Below, piece after piece: positions 1-11,336 of a DNA stretch of 64,000 nucleotides. The position numbers and the translations under genes are program-made. Source of the DNA: Tetragonia tetragonoides. Lineage: Eukaryota > Streptophyta > Magnoliopsida > Caryophyllales > Aizoaceae. Numbering within the stretch: the stretch's first letter is position 1; each line of letters opens with the position of its first letter. A model generated the notes under the pieces. The model saw only the letters and a list, made by a program, of their open reading frames with translations, did no database searches and was not told the DNA's origin. Location of the stretch: NCBI GenBank assembly GCA_038025085.1, contig CM076150.1, positions 2,832,001-2,896,000 on the forward strand, in the 5' to 3' direction.

Positions 1-1400
1 TTGTGCCATTCATTGGGTACGTTGTTCCTCTGCGCGCAGGAATAGTGTTGAGATATCTGATTTCTTGGAAGTTACACTTAATTTAGTTTGTATACGGTTG
101 TTCGTATGAATTTGCATGAAATGCCAGATCTTTTTCTACAATAATCAAACGAAACACAAACATTTAAAAATTATGGGCTGGATTAACAAATACCATTGGG
201 GAAGGATCTCCTCTGAAATAGCAAATTGATAGAGTGCGTGCGACATCATTCAATCTTCATTTGTTTTGATTTTGTATTTACTTGATACTATATCTCTTGT
301 AAATTATGTCATAGGGACTCCAATCTGCCAATATTTAATATTTTCAAATCAAAGATTTTTTTTTTAGTTATTACTATTAAAATGTTTTTTCAGCCTAAAA
401 TAAATAAAACATGAAAGACTCACAAAACTTTTATGACTCTAGGTGTGATCTTTGGATCGTAGTCATAATGATTTGGTAAGTCTACTTATCTGAACATGAC
501 CGTCAATGGTAGACTGAGACACAAATGTCAGTACACATATTAAAAAAGAGGGAATCTGGGGTACAATATAGTTACCTAATAAAAAAACTCCCCTTATATC
601 ACATGAAAAGCTCTAAGTTTCGGTGGGGTGGGGAAACGACTGGTCCCCCTTGACACCCCCTACATCGCCTCTGCTAGCCGTGTAAGTAATAACCTTTTTT
701 TGACTGGGTAAGTAGCCTATACTGATTGGATAAGCATATTTATCTGATTGGATAAGTCGAATTATGTAGAACACACTTATATCCACTATAAGTCCATAGG
801 GACACTTTTTCTAGAAATATGATTAATTTATTATATATAAAAATGGACCCCTATTTATACAAAATCTGACCCCAATACCAAATTGAAATGTTTCGACATA
901 ATACTTGTTCCAAAATATTTATAAAAAAAAAAAAAATCAATGTAACGACACCTATAATATATCTTGGGGTGGGTACTGGGTAGTACACAACTGCACCTCT
1001 ATTTGTTCCCCTGGGTTCAAGTCCCATTTTCAATAAAATTGGAGATTACTTTGTCGTTTAAAAAGAAATTACACCATTAATAATAAGATAGATATATTAT
1101 AATTATGATTATGATTATGGTTAATATTTTTCAACAAAAAAATTGTTAATGTCAGCTTTTCTGTTTTATCTCTATCAAATTTTAGTTAGCATTAGTTTTT
1201 TTTCCTGACAAAAAAAAAAAAAACAGGAAAATAAAATTAATATAATTAGACAAAAAACCAAGGAGATTAATATTGCAAAGGACGATTTATCGAAAAAGTT
1301 GGGGAAAATGAAATTTTACGAGGGAAACGAACAAACTTGAGTTAACATTGGTTGTTTTGATCAAAAAAAAAAAAAACTACTCCAATTATTATGCATCACG
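1..1400. other. AT-rich intergenic DNA, no gene seen
   Basis: No convincing coding region on either strand. The short open frames are broken by A/T homopolymers. Around 600-690 there is a C/G-rich scrap resembling the ends of hAT-type elements elsewhere in the window, but no partner end or target duplication could be placed. A tRNA-like B-box sits near 1013-1025 without a full cloverleaf. Confidence 0.5.
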
Positions 1401-1429
1401 ACTTCACGCGTTGCCCAAAGCCCCAAACT

Positions 1430-1767
1430 GCACAATGTATCTCCCCTTCCCCACTCTCCTTTCTCCTCAATTAGACTTCAGATTCAACAGTCAGTCAGTC
1501 TCACAAAGGTATAGCCAGTTCCCCCTCTCTCTGTCCTCTCAAAGGATTGTGGTTCACAGGTAATCAATTAAGTTTTGATCGCCATTTCTAGAGTTTAAGA
1601 GATTTTTCAATTTCTTCACTTCTCTACTCGTAAAAGCCCAATTGTTAGACTATTAGAGTCGAATTGATTATGGTTTAGATTTAATGTTCTTAATATTCGT
1701 GTTAGGGCGCTCTTCGAGCTCGAATTCAGAAGCCATGGTTGACAAATCAGCAAAGAAGCGGAAGTAA
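1430..1767 (+). pseudogene. Possible orphan 5' end of a gene (leader exon, intron, short coding start)
   Basis: A pyrimidine-rich leader-like stretch (about 1430-1559) ends in a good splice donor (CACAG/GTAATC). About 170 bp later an acceptor (ATTCAG) precedes an ATG at 1735 that reads MVDKSAKKRK and stops at 1765-1767. A second donor could begin at 1764 (GTAATC), so the ten codons might be the start of a longer protein. The basic KKRK tail looks like a nuclear-localisation signal. No downstream exon continuing this frame was found; repeats follow. I do not recognise the gene. It could be a broken gene start, a promoter fragment carried by a transposon, or chance. Confidence is low. Confidence 0.2.
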
Positions 1768-1919
1768 TCTCAGTGAAGAAGACGTCTGCAATCTCTTTGT
1801 CAAAGATTGATCTCTCTTTCTCTCTCTCTACCTCTCCATTTGTCTCTTTTTATATTGATTTTGGGCAATAAAGAAGATCGAGATCCAAGTAGTGATACCC
1901 CCTCTTCGTCGAACCATAG

Positions 1920-2812
1920 GTATTCATCTAAAAATTTGATGAATTTCTTCGACTTTGTGTAGATAGATTCGATTTTTTTTTTTTGGCCCGTTTAAAGTGT
2001 AACGATCGGGTCAGACATGTTTGTGGGTGGGGCGGATTAGTTATGGGTCGGGCCGGCCCATTTTGGCCCGTTTAAAGTTTAAAAAGTGTTTTTGTAATTA
2101 AAAAAATTAAGTGGGCCGGCCTATTTGTGACCCGGTACGACCCGTCTAACTTTTAAATGGGTTGACCCACCCATTTATAACTGTAATTAGGGCTATGACC
2201 CATTAGTACTATTTTAGATTAATAGAAGATACATGCACCTATACTATTTAATGACATGTCAATTTTTACTTATGTGTCAAAACCTACGTGTCAATCTATA
2301 AAGGGTGCACCATTCACTTATATATGTATATATTAGTATAGTATTTTATAGCACGGGATGCGTGCTTGATTACGAAACATGTTTGTAAGAAAATTAAATG
2401 GATAAAACGATGCATAATGTATAGCGATACATGAAATTATGACTATCTTATGCAAAAAGTGAATCATGTTAATACTCTCCACGATTCATAATGTGAGACG
2501 CCACATAAAATTGTGACCAACTAACATATAACTGATTTATAGATGTGAGAACAAATAGAGATGAAAAACCATCTTGCATGTACTGAGGATAAATTGAAAT
2601 CAATACTAATTTATGATTCTATATTAATTGAGAGCATAGGGTAATGAAACTACGCAATACTATGCAAATTTACTGATGCTAGAGGCCGGAGCAAAGAAAT
2701 TATACTTCCATATCAAAAACTTGCTCATGAACTTCATTGTTTTGAGGGGTGCTCATGAATCTTCATAGATCCTCAAACTCTACCAGTTTGAGTATTACTT
2801 TTATATAGACCT
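1920..2812. other. Degenerate repeat DNA with GGGCCGG motifs
   Basis: Contains two copies of GGCCCGTTTAAAGT (near 1986 and 2064) and inverted GGGCCGGCCC stretches typical of the subterminal regions of plant hAT MITEs. Near 2350-2367 is a hairpin (AGCACG...CGTGCT) lying 13 bp from a CTAA on the minus strand, which could be an old Helitron 3' end. No gene seen. Confidence 0.4.
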
Positions 2813-3046
2813 CATAAATGAGAAACAATAACTAATCATGGTTTAAACGATAAAGGAAAAAGGATGGAAAAGCAAAAGAAAGGTTACAATTGCTTTTTCA
2901 AGGTCACAGTTTGATAGACCTTGAATTGCATAAATGAGAAACAATAACCAATTATGGTTTAAACGATAAATGAAAAAGGATGGAAAAGCAAAAAAAATGG
3001 TTACAATTGCTTTTTTAATGTCAAAGTTCGCAAACTTTGACCATAA
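2813..3046. repeat. Two-copy tandem duplication, period about 117 bp
   Basis: The segment starting CATAAATGAGAAACAATAAC at 2813 recurs at about 2930. Both copies continue through GGTTTAAACGATAAA, GGATGGAAAAGCAAAA and TTACAATTGCTTTTT, with a few substitutions and small indels. The overlapping minus-strand open frame of 85 codons simply spans the duplication and is not a gene. Confidence 0.75.
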
Positions 3047-3616
3047 ATTTATGAAAAAATATAAAGATTTATAATGAAAAAATACTATTGTTAGATACAT
3101 CTTAAATAGTACTTTTCGAAAATCAAAATTTTATAATTTATATATTCATATAATTACAATTATTTACGATCAAAATGGTACATTGAAATCCGTAAAAAAG
3201 CAACTGTAAGTATTTGTCAGGACAGATGGATACACTTCCATATTCATGGATTTGGGTTCTCTTTCTTTTTCTTTTTCTTTTTTTATTACTTTTGGGCTTA
3301 AAATGGCTTAACTTTCACCTCTTTGTAGGACAAGCGACGAGATACAATTGGGCGTCTTGAACTCTTCAATAGACCGAAAGGAAAAAAAGAAGTCACCAAT
3401 ACGGCAACAACAGCCCATCGACTTTGAATATTAGACCACGAGGCAGTACCCCTTTTCAATGCCTACTTTGTGCCAAGCCAAAGTCCAGCACTTTATAGAT
3501 CGTGGTCTAGGCCCAATGTCAAGACCACCAACAGTACCCAAATAAATCTCCACTAGTATGATATGGGCCATGGCATAAGGCCCAGACAAGATTACATAAA
3601 CGAATGCATCATAGAG

Positions 3617-3866
3617 TTGTTTTTTTTTTTTTTTTTTTGTTTCTTTTTTTTGCGCTACAAGGACGCATGCAATAACCTGCAAAACACAAGCGTTGGGCAA
3701 GCCAATCCATCTTAGATAGGCCGACAGGTTCAACCAGAGGAGGAAACTCTCCATGCAAAGAAAGTTAGAGGAATTTTTATTCTCACTACATAAATGAGGA
3801 TTCGAACCCCTAACCACTCGGTTATGAGAATGCGACACTTACCACTTGTGCTCCCACCTCATCCTC
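3617..3866 (-). mobile_element. SINE with perfect 14-bp target duplication
   Basis: A tRNA-derived short interspersed element read on the minus strand. Its head holds a polymerase III B-box match, GGTTCGAATCC (complement of 3798-3808), with an A-box-like stretch upstream. The body is about 200 bp, and the tail is an A-rich run (plus-strand T run at about 3620-3650). The 14 bp AATGCATCATAGAG flanks it exactly at 3603-3616 and 3867-3880, as expected for LINE-mediated insertion. The 135-codon minus-strand frame overlapping it is not a gene. Family name cannot be assigned without a database. Confidence 0.85.
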
Positions 3867-3880
3867 AATGCATCATAGAG

Positions 3881-4754
3881 ATTTAGCGGACCACATTTAC
3901 AGTATTTTTAACTTTCACAACAACTTCTGAGATAGCCCAACAAAAAAGTGATATCACCATATATGCAAAGTGATACCTTTCAAACAAAATAGAAGTACTT
4001 CATGAATTGCTTCATAAAAATGTTTTTGTTTAACTTTTATTTTAGGAGAATTCCGCTTTTAATTTTTGAGATGACTAATATCCTTCCCCTACTTTTTAAT
4101 CGATATGAAATGTATTGACAATAATTGAAATTTAGTTATATCAAAATTGTCTTCACTTAAAAAAAAAATAAGGTCAGTTATAGATGAGACATCTAAGTAA
4201 AAAGTGACGGTCAATCTCGCCCTAGGTCCTCATGAAATCTAAAATAAATTAACAATGGATAGAGTAACTCCTCTAATTATAAACACCTTAAATTTCTCTT
4301 TTTTCAGCAATATGGGATAACCCACTTAACAAATAATATTATGTAGCACAATATAACTAATTAGAACAATTGAAACTTGAAAGTTTACATACTTCTGTTG
4401 CACGTGTGGTTTGCAAATGCACAACGAAAGGGGTCGCCGCGTTAAAGAAAAGGATTTCACAGTACCCTCCTCGATCTCCTTTCATGATGGACCGTAAAAA
4501 AATCAATATGTATACTTCAACCCCTCCTAATCACGTGTATTTTGTACATAACAAACAAGTATGTTATAATCATTAGAAACTATAAAAACGCCTAGGTACA
4601 ACTAACAAGGTTAATTGGTAGTTGTTGTCAACAGAAAAAAAATATAAAAAAAAATTTCACTGTTGGATCTTCAAATGGCACTAGTTCGCACCATGCATCA
4701 TGCATGTAATTAATATTAATAAGTGGAATAGTCAATGCAGGCTTATTAGTTTAA
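3881..4754. other. Intergenic DNA, no feature recognised
   Basis: AT-rich, with no coding signal or terminal repeats that I could pair. A 68-codon open frame at 4370-4576 has no recognisable composition or neighbours supporting it. Confidence 0.5.
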
Positions 4755-5631
4755 CTAGATTTCGTGCCCGTGCGATGCACGGGTTTTTGTTTATCCTGCA
4801 TATTCTGTTATTAGAAAAAATATAATAATTTTTTAATCACATCATTATGTAAAAGTTGAATAATAGGAGTAGCAAAGAACAATAATAATATTTTTATGAA
4901 CAAAAAAAAAATTAACAAAGAAATTACATTTTTAGTAAATGTATAAAATAATTTTTGTTTTGCATAATAAATATAACACTTATGTTACTTATTTCTTGTT
5001 AAAATAAAATAATTTTTTTTTAATTTTTTTTAATCACCCACGTATTTATGGCTATTTATTACCTATTCAATGCTTGGTGAGGACTCAATTTTACATATAT
5101 ACTAGAATTCGTGCCCGTGCGATGCACGGGTTCTTGTTTATCATGCATACTCTGTTATTAGAACAAATATAATAAAATTTTTAATCATATCAATAAGTAA
5201 AGTTGAATAATAGGAGTAGTAAAGAACAATAATAATATTTTTATCAACAAAAAAAAACACATTTAACAAAGAAATTACATTTTTAGTGAATGTATAGTAT
5301 ATTTTTTTTGGATAATAAATATAATACTTATGTTACTTATTTTTTATTAAAATAAAATAAAATTATTTTTAATTTTTTTTTAATCACCCATGCATTTATG
5401 GATATTTATTTACCTATTCAATGCTTGGTGAGAAATCAATTTAAAGAAATTACATTTTTAGTAAATGTATAATATTTTTTTTTTGGATAATAAATATAAT
5501 ACTTATGTCACTTATTTCTTATTAAAATAAAACAAAATTATTTTAAATTTGTTTTTAATCGCTCATGCATTTATGGCTATTTATACCTATTCAATGCTTA
5601 GTGAGAACTCAATTTTACATATATATATTGA
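4755..5631 (-). mobile_element. Helitron-like non-autonomous element(s), two 3' termini in tandem
   Basis: Read on the minus strand, two near-identical ends occur. Each has a GC-rich hairpin CCCGTGC-ATC-GCACGGG, then 8 nt, then CTAG, followed by a T. The plus-strand CTAG lies at 4755-4758 and 5102-5105, and the hairpins at 4767-4783 and 5114-5130. A hairpin about 10 nt before a terminal CTRR, with insertion between A and T, is the signature of Helitron 3' ends. The AT-rich interiors of the two copies match, and a third partial interior begins near 5440. A 5' TC end preceded by A can be placed at 5631 (minus strand). There is no Rep/helicase, so it is non-autonomous. Boundaries of the individual copies are uncertain. 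Confidence 0.55.
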
Positions 5632-7329
5632 TGATTTAAACTAAAATCTAAAATACTAGAAATTAAAACATACATTGATATGAGTTGGTTCAGTTATTTC
5701 CACCTCTCAGAATGTATAAACAAAAACTCTCTTACGATGCAGATTCATATATATGAGGTATCAATTTTTTTTATTTACAGATAACACTTTTTATGTACGA
5801 TAATATCGTTCTTTTACTTACAGATATCATGTATCATGCATATGAGGCTATCTCATATGAGTTTTTACGAAACATTTAGGCCTATATTGTACACATGTTG
5901 CCATGTTGGTTTTTGTGTCTTCCACATCTTAACAAAAGGACAAAAAACAAAAATAGAATGATTATATTCTTGTTTATTAGAAGGATTATTACACATCTTA
6001 TCTTTAATTTAGCAGTCCAAAATAAACCCTACAACAGACATATAGAACCTAGATAGCTAGCTAATTATAAGGACACGATAAGCCTCAGAGATAGAGCGCA
6101 TGCAATGTATCGACCAAAACACAAAACATCAAACACATACATGTGCTAGCTACTATATGCTATGCTAGCATATATATCTTCATACTTGCTTGAGAATCAT
6201 CAAATATTTTCTTCTCGATGAATGGATGTGTATCAATAGTGCTTTTGAAAAATTTGTGAATCAGAAAAACTCATATAATACGATCATAATTGTTACATTT
6301 TGAAAATAACGTGATTTTTTTAATCAAAATATATCAAAAAAATGTTACATTTTGATAAACATGGTTACTTTTGACCACGGTTTAACCGTCAAATGGTCTT
6401 GCTATATACTAGAGTATATCATATAGTATATGTTTTAGCTTTTGTAGACTATATGAGATTATGATCTTCACCCCTTGATTATTATCATAGAACAGTTGTG
6501 TCTATATTGTCCAAGTTTTATCACACATGTACTGTAGTCTGCCTTTCCACAAACAAAATATTCGAGCCCGAATGGTCGATATATTCCAAATGCTTAAAAA
6601 TAATGATATAAGATAGACAACCATATCTTACACTATTTTGCACCATGCATGCATGTCTTGCCCTGAGAGCAATCCCCCTTCTCTTCTTTGTGATAAAGCC
6701 ACCAAAACCTCTAGTAAGTAAAAGGCTATTTTATTGTTTCAAATGTTAAATTCCAAGCAAAATTAATTTGGCCACTACCAATTTGCAGCTCTATGCTTTT
6801 TAAGAAGGATTTAAGAAACCTTGGGACTATAAGTTGAGATATCTAAGTTAGAGGCTAAGTTAGAGGCAGAGTGTGTTAATTATTTCCACTGAATTGAGCT
6901 GATCTGAACTAGTAAAATTTAAGAGAAAAAGTTTATCATTAAACTGACCTATTTCTAAAAATAAATGGAAAAGAACACACCTGCAGTGAAGATTGATCAT
7001 ATGAAAATAGGCATATACGGAGACTATCTAGTTTTAACCTTAATTGAATTTGTGTATGTTCTAGAATCTAGTTATAGTCATTATATATAGGCTAGTTGGT
7101 TTCTTTCTTCTTCTCTGTTAATTGTAAATCTTTAGATAGCATTTAAGCTGGTAAAAAGAGGGTCATCATATTTCTATTATGAGGTCTACATGGTACTTGA
7201 AATTAAAGTATTAGGTTATCAAACATTACTTCAAAACTATAATAACATTAAATAATACTCCGTTTATCCCGCAAAGTATGCAATAAACTTAGTCTTTTGA
7301 AAAGATTGTCAAAATTAATCTGAAAAGGG
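5632..7329. other. Intergenic DNA, no feature recognised
   Basis: AT-rich sequence with no open frame of coding character, no paired terminal repeats and no RNA gene that I can support. Confidence 0.5.
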
Positions 7330-7430
7330 GATAGAGAGCTGATTATGGGGTTGAATTTCATGATAAAACTCATGGGTTCAATTATTATCACTAGTCCTCT
7401 TTACCGGGTCTGTCAATCTGCAAGATTTAT
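7330..7430 (+). repeat. Dispersed repeat, SINE-like, related to 16795-16885
   Basis: The sequence from GGGGTTGAATT through ATGGGTTCAATTATTATCAC and CCTCTTTACC to TCTGCAAGATTTAT matches, with scattered changes, the segment at about 16808-16885. The GGTTCAATT portion resembles a degenerate polymerase III B-box, so a tRNA-derived SINE family is plausible. No target duplication was found for either copy. Confidence 0.4.
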
Positions 7431-7875
7431 CTTCTTCGCTAACTTAATGTATGTTGTTTGCATGCTATTGCCTTAACTCAAGATTTTTCTAGTGTTGCGA
7501 GTTTCACGTATCAGAAAATAAATAAATCAAAAATAATTGTCAAATTAAATTGCATATTACAGTACATACAATATATAATACTGTATGTAAGTACTTCATA
7601 CTCCATGTTTTTTTACACTTTCCTTTGTCAAAGCGTGCATATGCAGTTCCAAGTCCCATGCTAGCTATCTCGATCTCGATGTGAACTCTGACTAGAAAAT
7701 TTTATATTCATTGATAAATTCTAATTATTTGGTGGAACATGGGACACATCGGGCATTGAGCAGAATAGTTAGTCATTGTTCTTCTAGAATGTTAGTATGG
7801 ATTTATGCCTAGTGAAGGGTGTTGATGTTGAGAATGGACAAAATATCGTTAGACAAGCGTAGGGTTCCAAGGTGA

Positions 7876-8029
7876 TGTATTTTTATTTTTTTTTAGCATG
7901 GTAAGGAGGCCCATCTAGAAGAGGGGGGAGAGGGGATAAATCCCTCATTAGGAGGGTAATAGGATTTCAAGCCGGATCTTCCCCGAATTCAAGTGAGGTG
8001 GTTGCTATCTCGGCTCCCACCTCATTTCT
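7876..8029 (-). mobile_element. Short SINE-like insertion
   Basis: Minus-strand element of about 154 bp. It has a GAGGTGGGAGC-type head shared with the SINE at 3617-3866, a degenerate B-box (GGCTTGAAATCC) and an A-rich tail (plus-strand T-rich run at 7878-7894). A 12-bp direct repeat with one mismatch flanks it (GTTCCAAGGTGA at 7864-7875, GTTCCATGGTGA at 8030-8041). Confidence 0.6.
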
Positions 8030-8126
8030 GTTCCATGGTGAATTGGTGATATAGAAAGGAAGCGCGATTTTTTTATTTTTTTATTTTTTTGCAAATTTCT
8101 GGGTGTACAGAACAGAGACTCCATGC

Positions 8127-8705
8127 AGTGGCGGAATTAGAAAATTAGTATGGGATCAGTTTTTTTTATTTTTGGGGCTTGAAAATTTAAATTAGGGGGT
8201 CATATATTAATTACTATATAACCCCAACCTGTATTTAATGTCACTATGATTAATTAGTTTTGATTGATGTAAACATTTTCGAGGGACGAAGAGAATACAA
8301 TTTTATTCATTGAAAAATCTTACATAGTAACTTTTAATTCATAATTGAATATACTTGTAAAGAATGAATAATCATATTTGACATCAAATTCATACTTAAC
8401 TAATAAATTTTGACCCATAGAATATTATAAGGGATGACGTTAACTCGTTAAGCCAAATGTTCACAATGTAAAACGGGAAATGACAAATGGTGCAAGAAAA
8501 AAAACATTCAACAAAAAAAAAAGTTTACAATGATCAAAGAAAAAAAACTAGGAAAGAAGAAAATGGAAGAAATGAGTATCTACCCTAAAGACAAATTAAA
8601 GAAACTGGGAAGATTTTAACTCATTTAACCGAAAGGCACTAAATAGAGCTTTTTAAACCTTGGGGGAACCGCGGCCCCTGCTCGTCCCCCTTGTGCCGCC
8701 CCTGG
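8127..8705. mobile_element. Non-autonomous hAT-type element, 8-bp target duplication
   Basis: Flanked by CTCCATGC at 8119-8126 and 8706-8713. The ends are short imperfect inverted repeats of the (C)AGTGGCGG / CCAGGGGCGG type that is widespread in plant hAT MITEs. The interior is AT-rich and carries no transposase. The first base could belong to either the duplication or the element. Confidence 0.7.
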
Positions 8706-8713
8706 CTCCATGC

Positions 8714-9323
8714 CTCTAAGCTGAGAGGATCGATCAAGTGTTTACGCTTTTCTTCCAGCCACACACATTGGACTATTATGCATTGAAGACTTGGAGTGCC
8801 AACCACAAATTAGGATATAAGTAATATATATATGTTTTGTGGCACTCGTTTTGAGCATGGAGCAACCATAAACCTGTTAGCCAATTGTATTTCCACTCTT
8901 TTGTTGGTTCTTACTAAGGTTTAAGGGTATTCTCCATCGACCAGTAACTCTTATTATTCGCGCTCCGCACTGGTTGGAAGACACTTCAAATGGTGGACAA
9001 CTCGCCATAGAATTTCAGGCTGCTCCATACAAAAAGAGATTCGAACACTCGAACTTGGTTAAAGATGGATGAGTTATCGTATGACTCAATCATACCCTCA
9101 TTAATTAATGTCTCACTTTTTGAGGTGTTTACCAACTAGCGCGAAGAATAGTCACTTTGTTGGGGTTATGGGGCAAATTAAAGAACAAGAAACAATATAA
9201 AACTAGACACAAGATTTTAACGTGGAAACCAACTGGGAAAAAACCACGCATGTTCACTAGAATTCTCACACAACTGTGTTCTCCCTTCTTCCTAAGCACT
9301 CTGTTCTCTTTGAATGCTCAAGA
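8714..9323. other. Intergenic DNA, possible remnant of an older LTR element
   Basis: From about 9143 the sequence reads like the start of a plant LTR (TGTTGGGGTTATGG, then AAGATTTTAACGTGGAAACC, then many CT-rich words) and is interrupted by the Copia element at 9324. The matching right-hand part would be at 16152-16430. This older-host idea is an inference; the partner LTR was not found. Confidence 0.35.
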
Positions 9324-9593
9324 AGTTAGGACCCTTGAAGTTTGTTATGAATCCACTGCCACATCATCACCCTCTTCTAAGAAACTCCAGCTCAGCACTC
9401 AGTTAGTTACAAGAATGTTATTACACATAGCTTATTATTCTGTTAGAATAGTCGCTTGTATATATAGCAATACAGTAGCTTGTAATATTCTTCAATCAAT
9501 TTCAATACATTCTCTGCTCATTCATGAGCTTATCTCTCTACAAAATTTTCTCTCTCTCTAACTGTTCTTAGCTCAAGATCATGGATCATAACA
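9324..9593 (+). repeat. 5' LTR of the old Copia element
   Basis: Matches 15874-16151, from GGGACCCTTGAAG (here TAGGACCC) to GATCATAACA. It ends immediately before the primer-binding site at 9594-9605. The first base expected to be T is A. The 134-codon open frame at 9157-9561 runs across the host flank and this LTR and is not a gene. Confidence 0.85.
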
Positions 9594-9795
9594 TGATATC
9601 AGAGCTGTGAATTCCTAAGAAAATTTTCTGATTTCTTTTCTTTTTCGATTGATCAATTTAGTTTCATTGATTAATCTAGTTGTTACTTCACATTTATTTC
9701 TTCTTTTGTTTTCTTTAATTACGTAGAAAATTTCATTTCTCTTTCATCACTTTGATTTGCAATCATCAAGTGATTTAGCTCCTTAATCTTAGGAT

Positions 9796-11193
9796 TAGAG
9801 CTGTTCATTTGCGGGCGTGGGCTGGACACTGGTCGGGCTAACTCTCAAAATTCCATCCATTAGCCCGATCCTTGTTAACGGGCCTATAATTTGTGTCCGT
9901 GTCCGCCCTTTTCTAACGGGACGGGCTGTCCACGGGCCTAACGGGCTTTTGACTTCAAAAGTTGCCTTGCGAATTACATACTTTAGTTAACATAACATTG
10001 TTGTTTCACGAGCCCTTCTCAGCTCACGCCTCACAAATCACAACTTCAGTTTTTTTTCGGAACTGCTCAACGTAAATTTGAAATTACTGAACGCAAATCT
10101 TTTTATCACAATACTTCCTAAAACACCTCTTTTAATTAAAACATGATAACTCTCAACCTTTACTCTTTTACCTATGTGATTCCTCTTTTACCTTGCATTT
10201 GTTCATCGTAAAATCACATCACCAAGTACAGTGTTTTAAATTTGGATTGCAAAACCTAAAAAATTTTAACCTTAAACTAATCTGATATGACCTATACAAT
10301 TAATGACTATCATCGTTTTTCTAATATCCCCCAATTGGAAAAAAAACTGCAAGCATAAGTGTCCATCAATCATGAGAACAAGAAAACCATGACACAAAAG
10401 ATGGTGATGCATTAGCTCCATTGCCCTCTGATGATGATTCCATCACGGCATAATTTGTTCATCAATCAAGAGCTTCACATTTCTCTTTCCCATCATCTAA
10501 ATTTGGGCCGTAATTGTAGGTGAAAGTGTCTCCCATTCATCCCCAATTCCCCCTGCTAGAATTAACGACAACTCCAGCTGACCACTTCCTCGCCGTCATC
10601 CAAACGATGGTGGCCATGACAGTTTCGAAATCATCTACTCTCTTCTCACGGTGGATAGATGGTGGTGGGGTTGGTTGTTGTTGTGGGTGTCAGTTTTTTG
10701 AATATGATTTAAGAACACAATTTGATTACATAAAATTGCAACAGGGATATAGTTTAGATCGCAATTTAACTACAGAATTATATTGTGTGCTATTAATATT
10801 TCTATTCAGATGAATGACTTATTAATGATGGTATCAATGGAATAAACTAGATCTCAAGATATGACACCGTAAGAGAGAGGGGGAAAGAGGAGAGAGAAAG
10901 TGGCAGGGAGTAGTGGAGTAGGGTTGAGTTATGTGAGGGGTATTTTGGAAAAAATGATTTGCGTTTAGTAATTTGGAATTTACGTTTAGCAATCCCCTTT
11001 TTTTTTTAATAAATAATTCACGGGCCTGGCGGGCTGGCCCGTGGGCTTTTTTTTGCTGTCCGTGACCAGCCCGTCAACTTAAACAGGCCGGGCTGAACTG
11101 GCCTAACAGGTTGATTTTTTTTAAAAATATTGTCCAAGCCTGCTTCAATTCAGGGCCGGACGGGACGGGCCATCCCGCCCGTGAACAGCTCTA
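9796..11193. mobile_element. hAT-type element inside the Copia element, perfect 8-bp target duplication
   Basis: Exact terminal inverted repeats TAGAGCTGTTC at both ends, flanked by CTTAGGAT at 9788-9795 and 11194-11201. Eight-bp duplications identify the hAT superfamily. Subterminal regions are rich in GGGC/CGGGC words in opposite orientation. The 1.4-kb interior has no transposase domain that I recognise; a 97-codon plus-strand frame (10520-10813) begins mid-element and looks incidental. It lies between the Copia primer-binding site and gag, so it is younger than the Copia element. Confidence 0.85.
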
Positions 11194-11336
11194 CTTAGGA
11201 TTCATCAATCTGTCATTGATCATCAAATTCTGTGATCAATTTTATGTGTTGCGGTTCTTGATTCAACACAATTTCTTGATATTTTGTTCGTGATTTTGCA
11301 TTTCGCAATCGAAGATTATCTTCTTGATTTTTAGCT

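Noticed and set aside
1000..1030. tRNA-like B-box GGGTTCAAGTCCC
   Set aside because: No acceptor, D or anticodon arm could be paired upstream; probably an old SINE scrap or chance.
9157..9561. 134-codon plus-strand frame
   Set aside because: It crosses the junction between host flank and the 5' LTR of the old Copia element.
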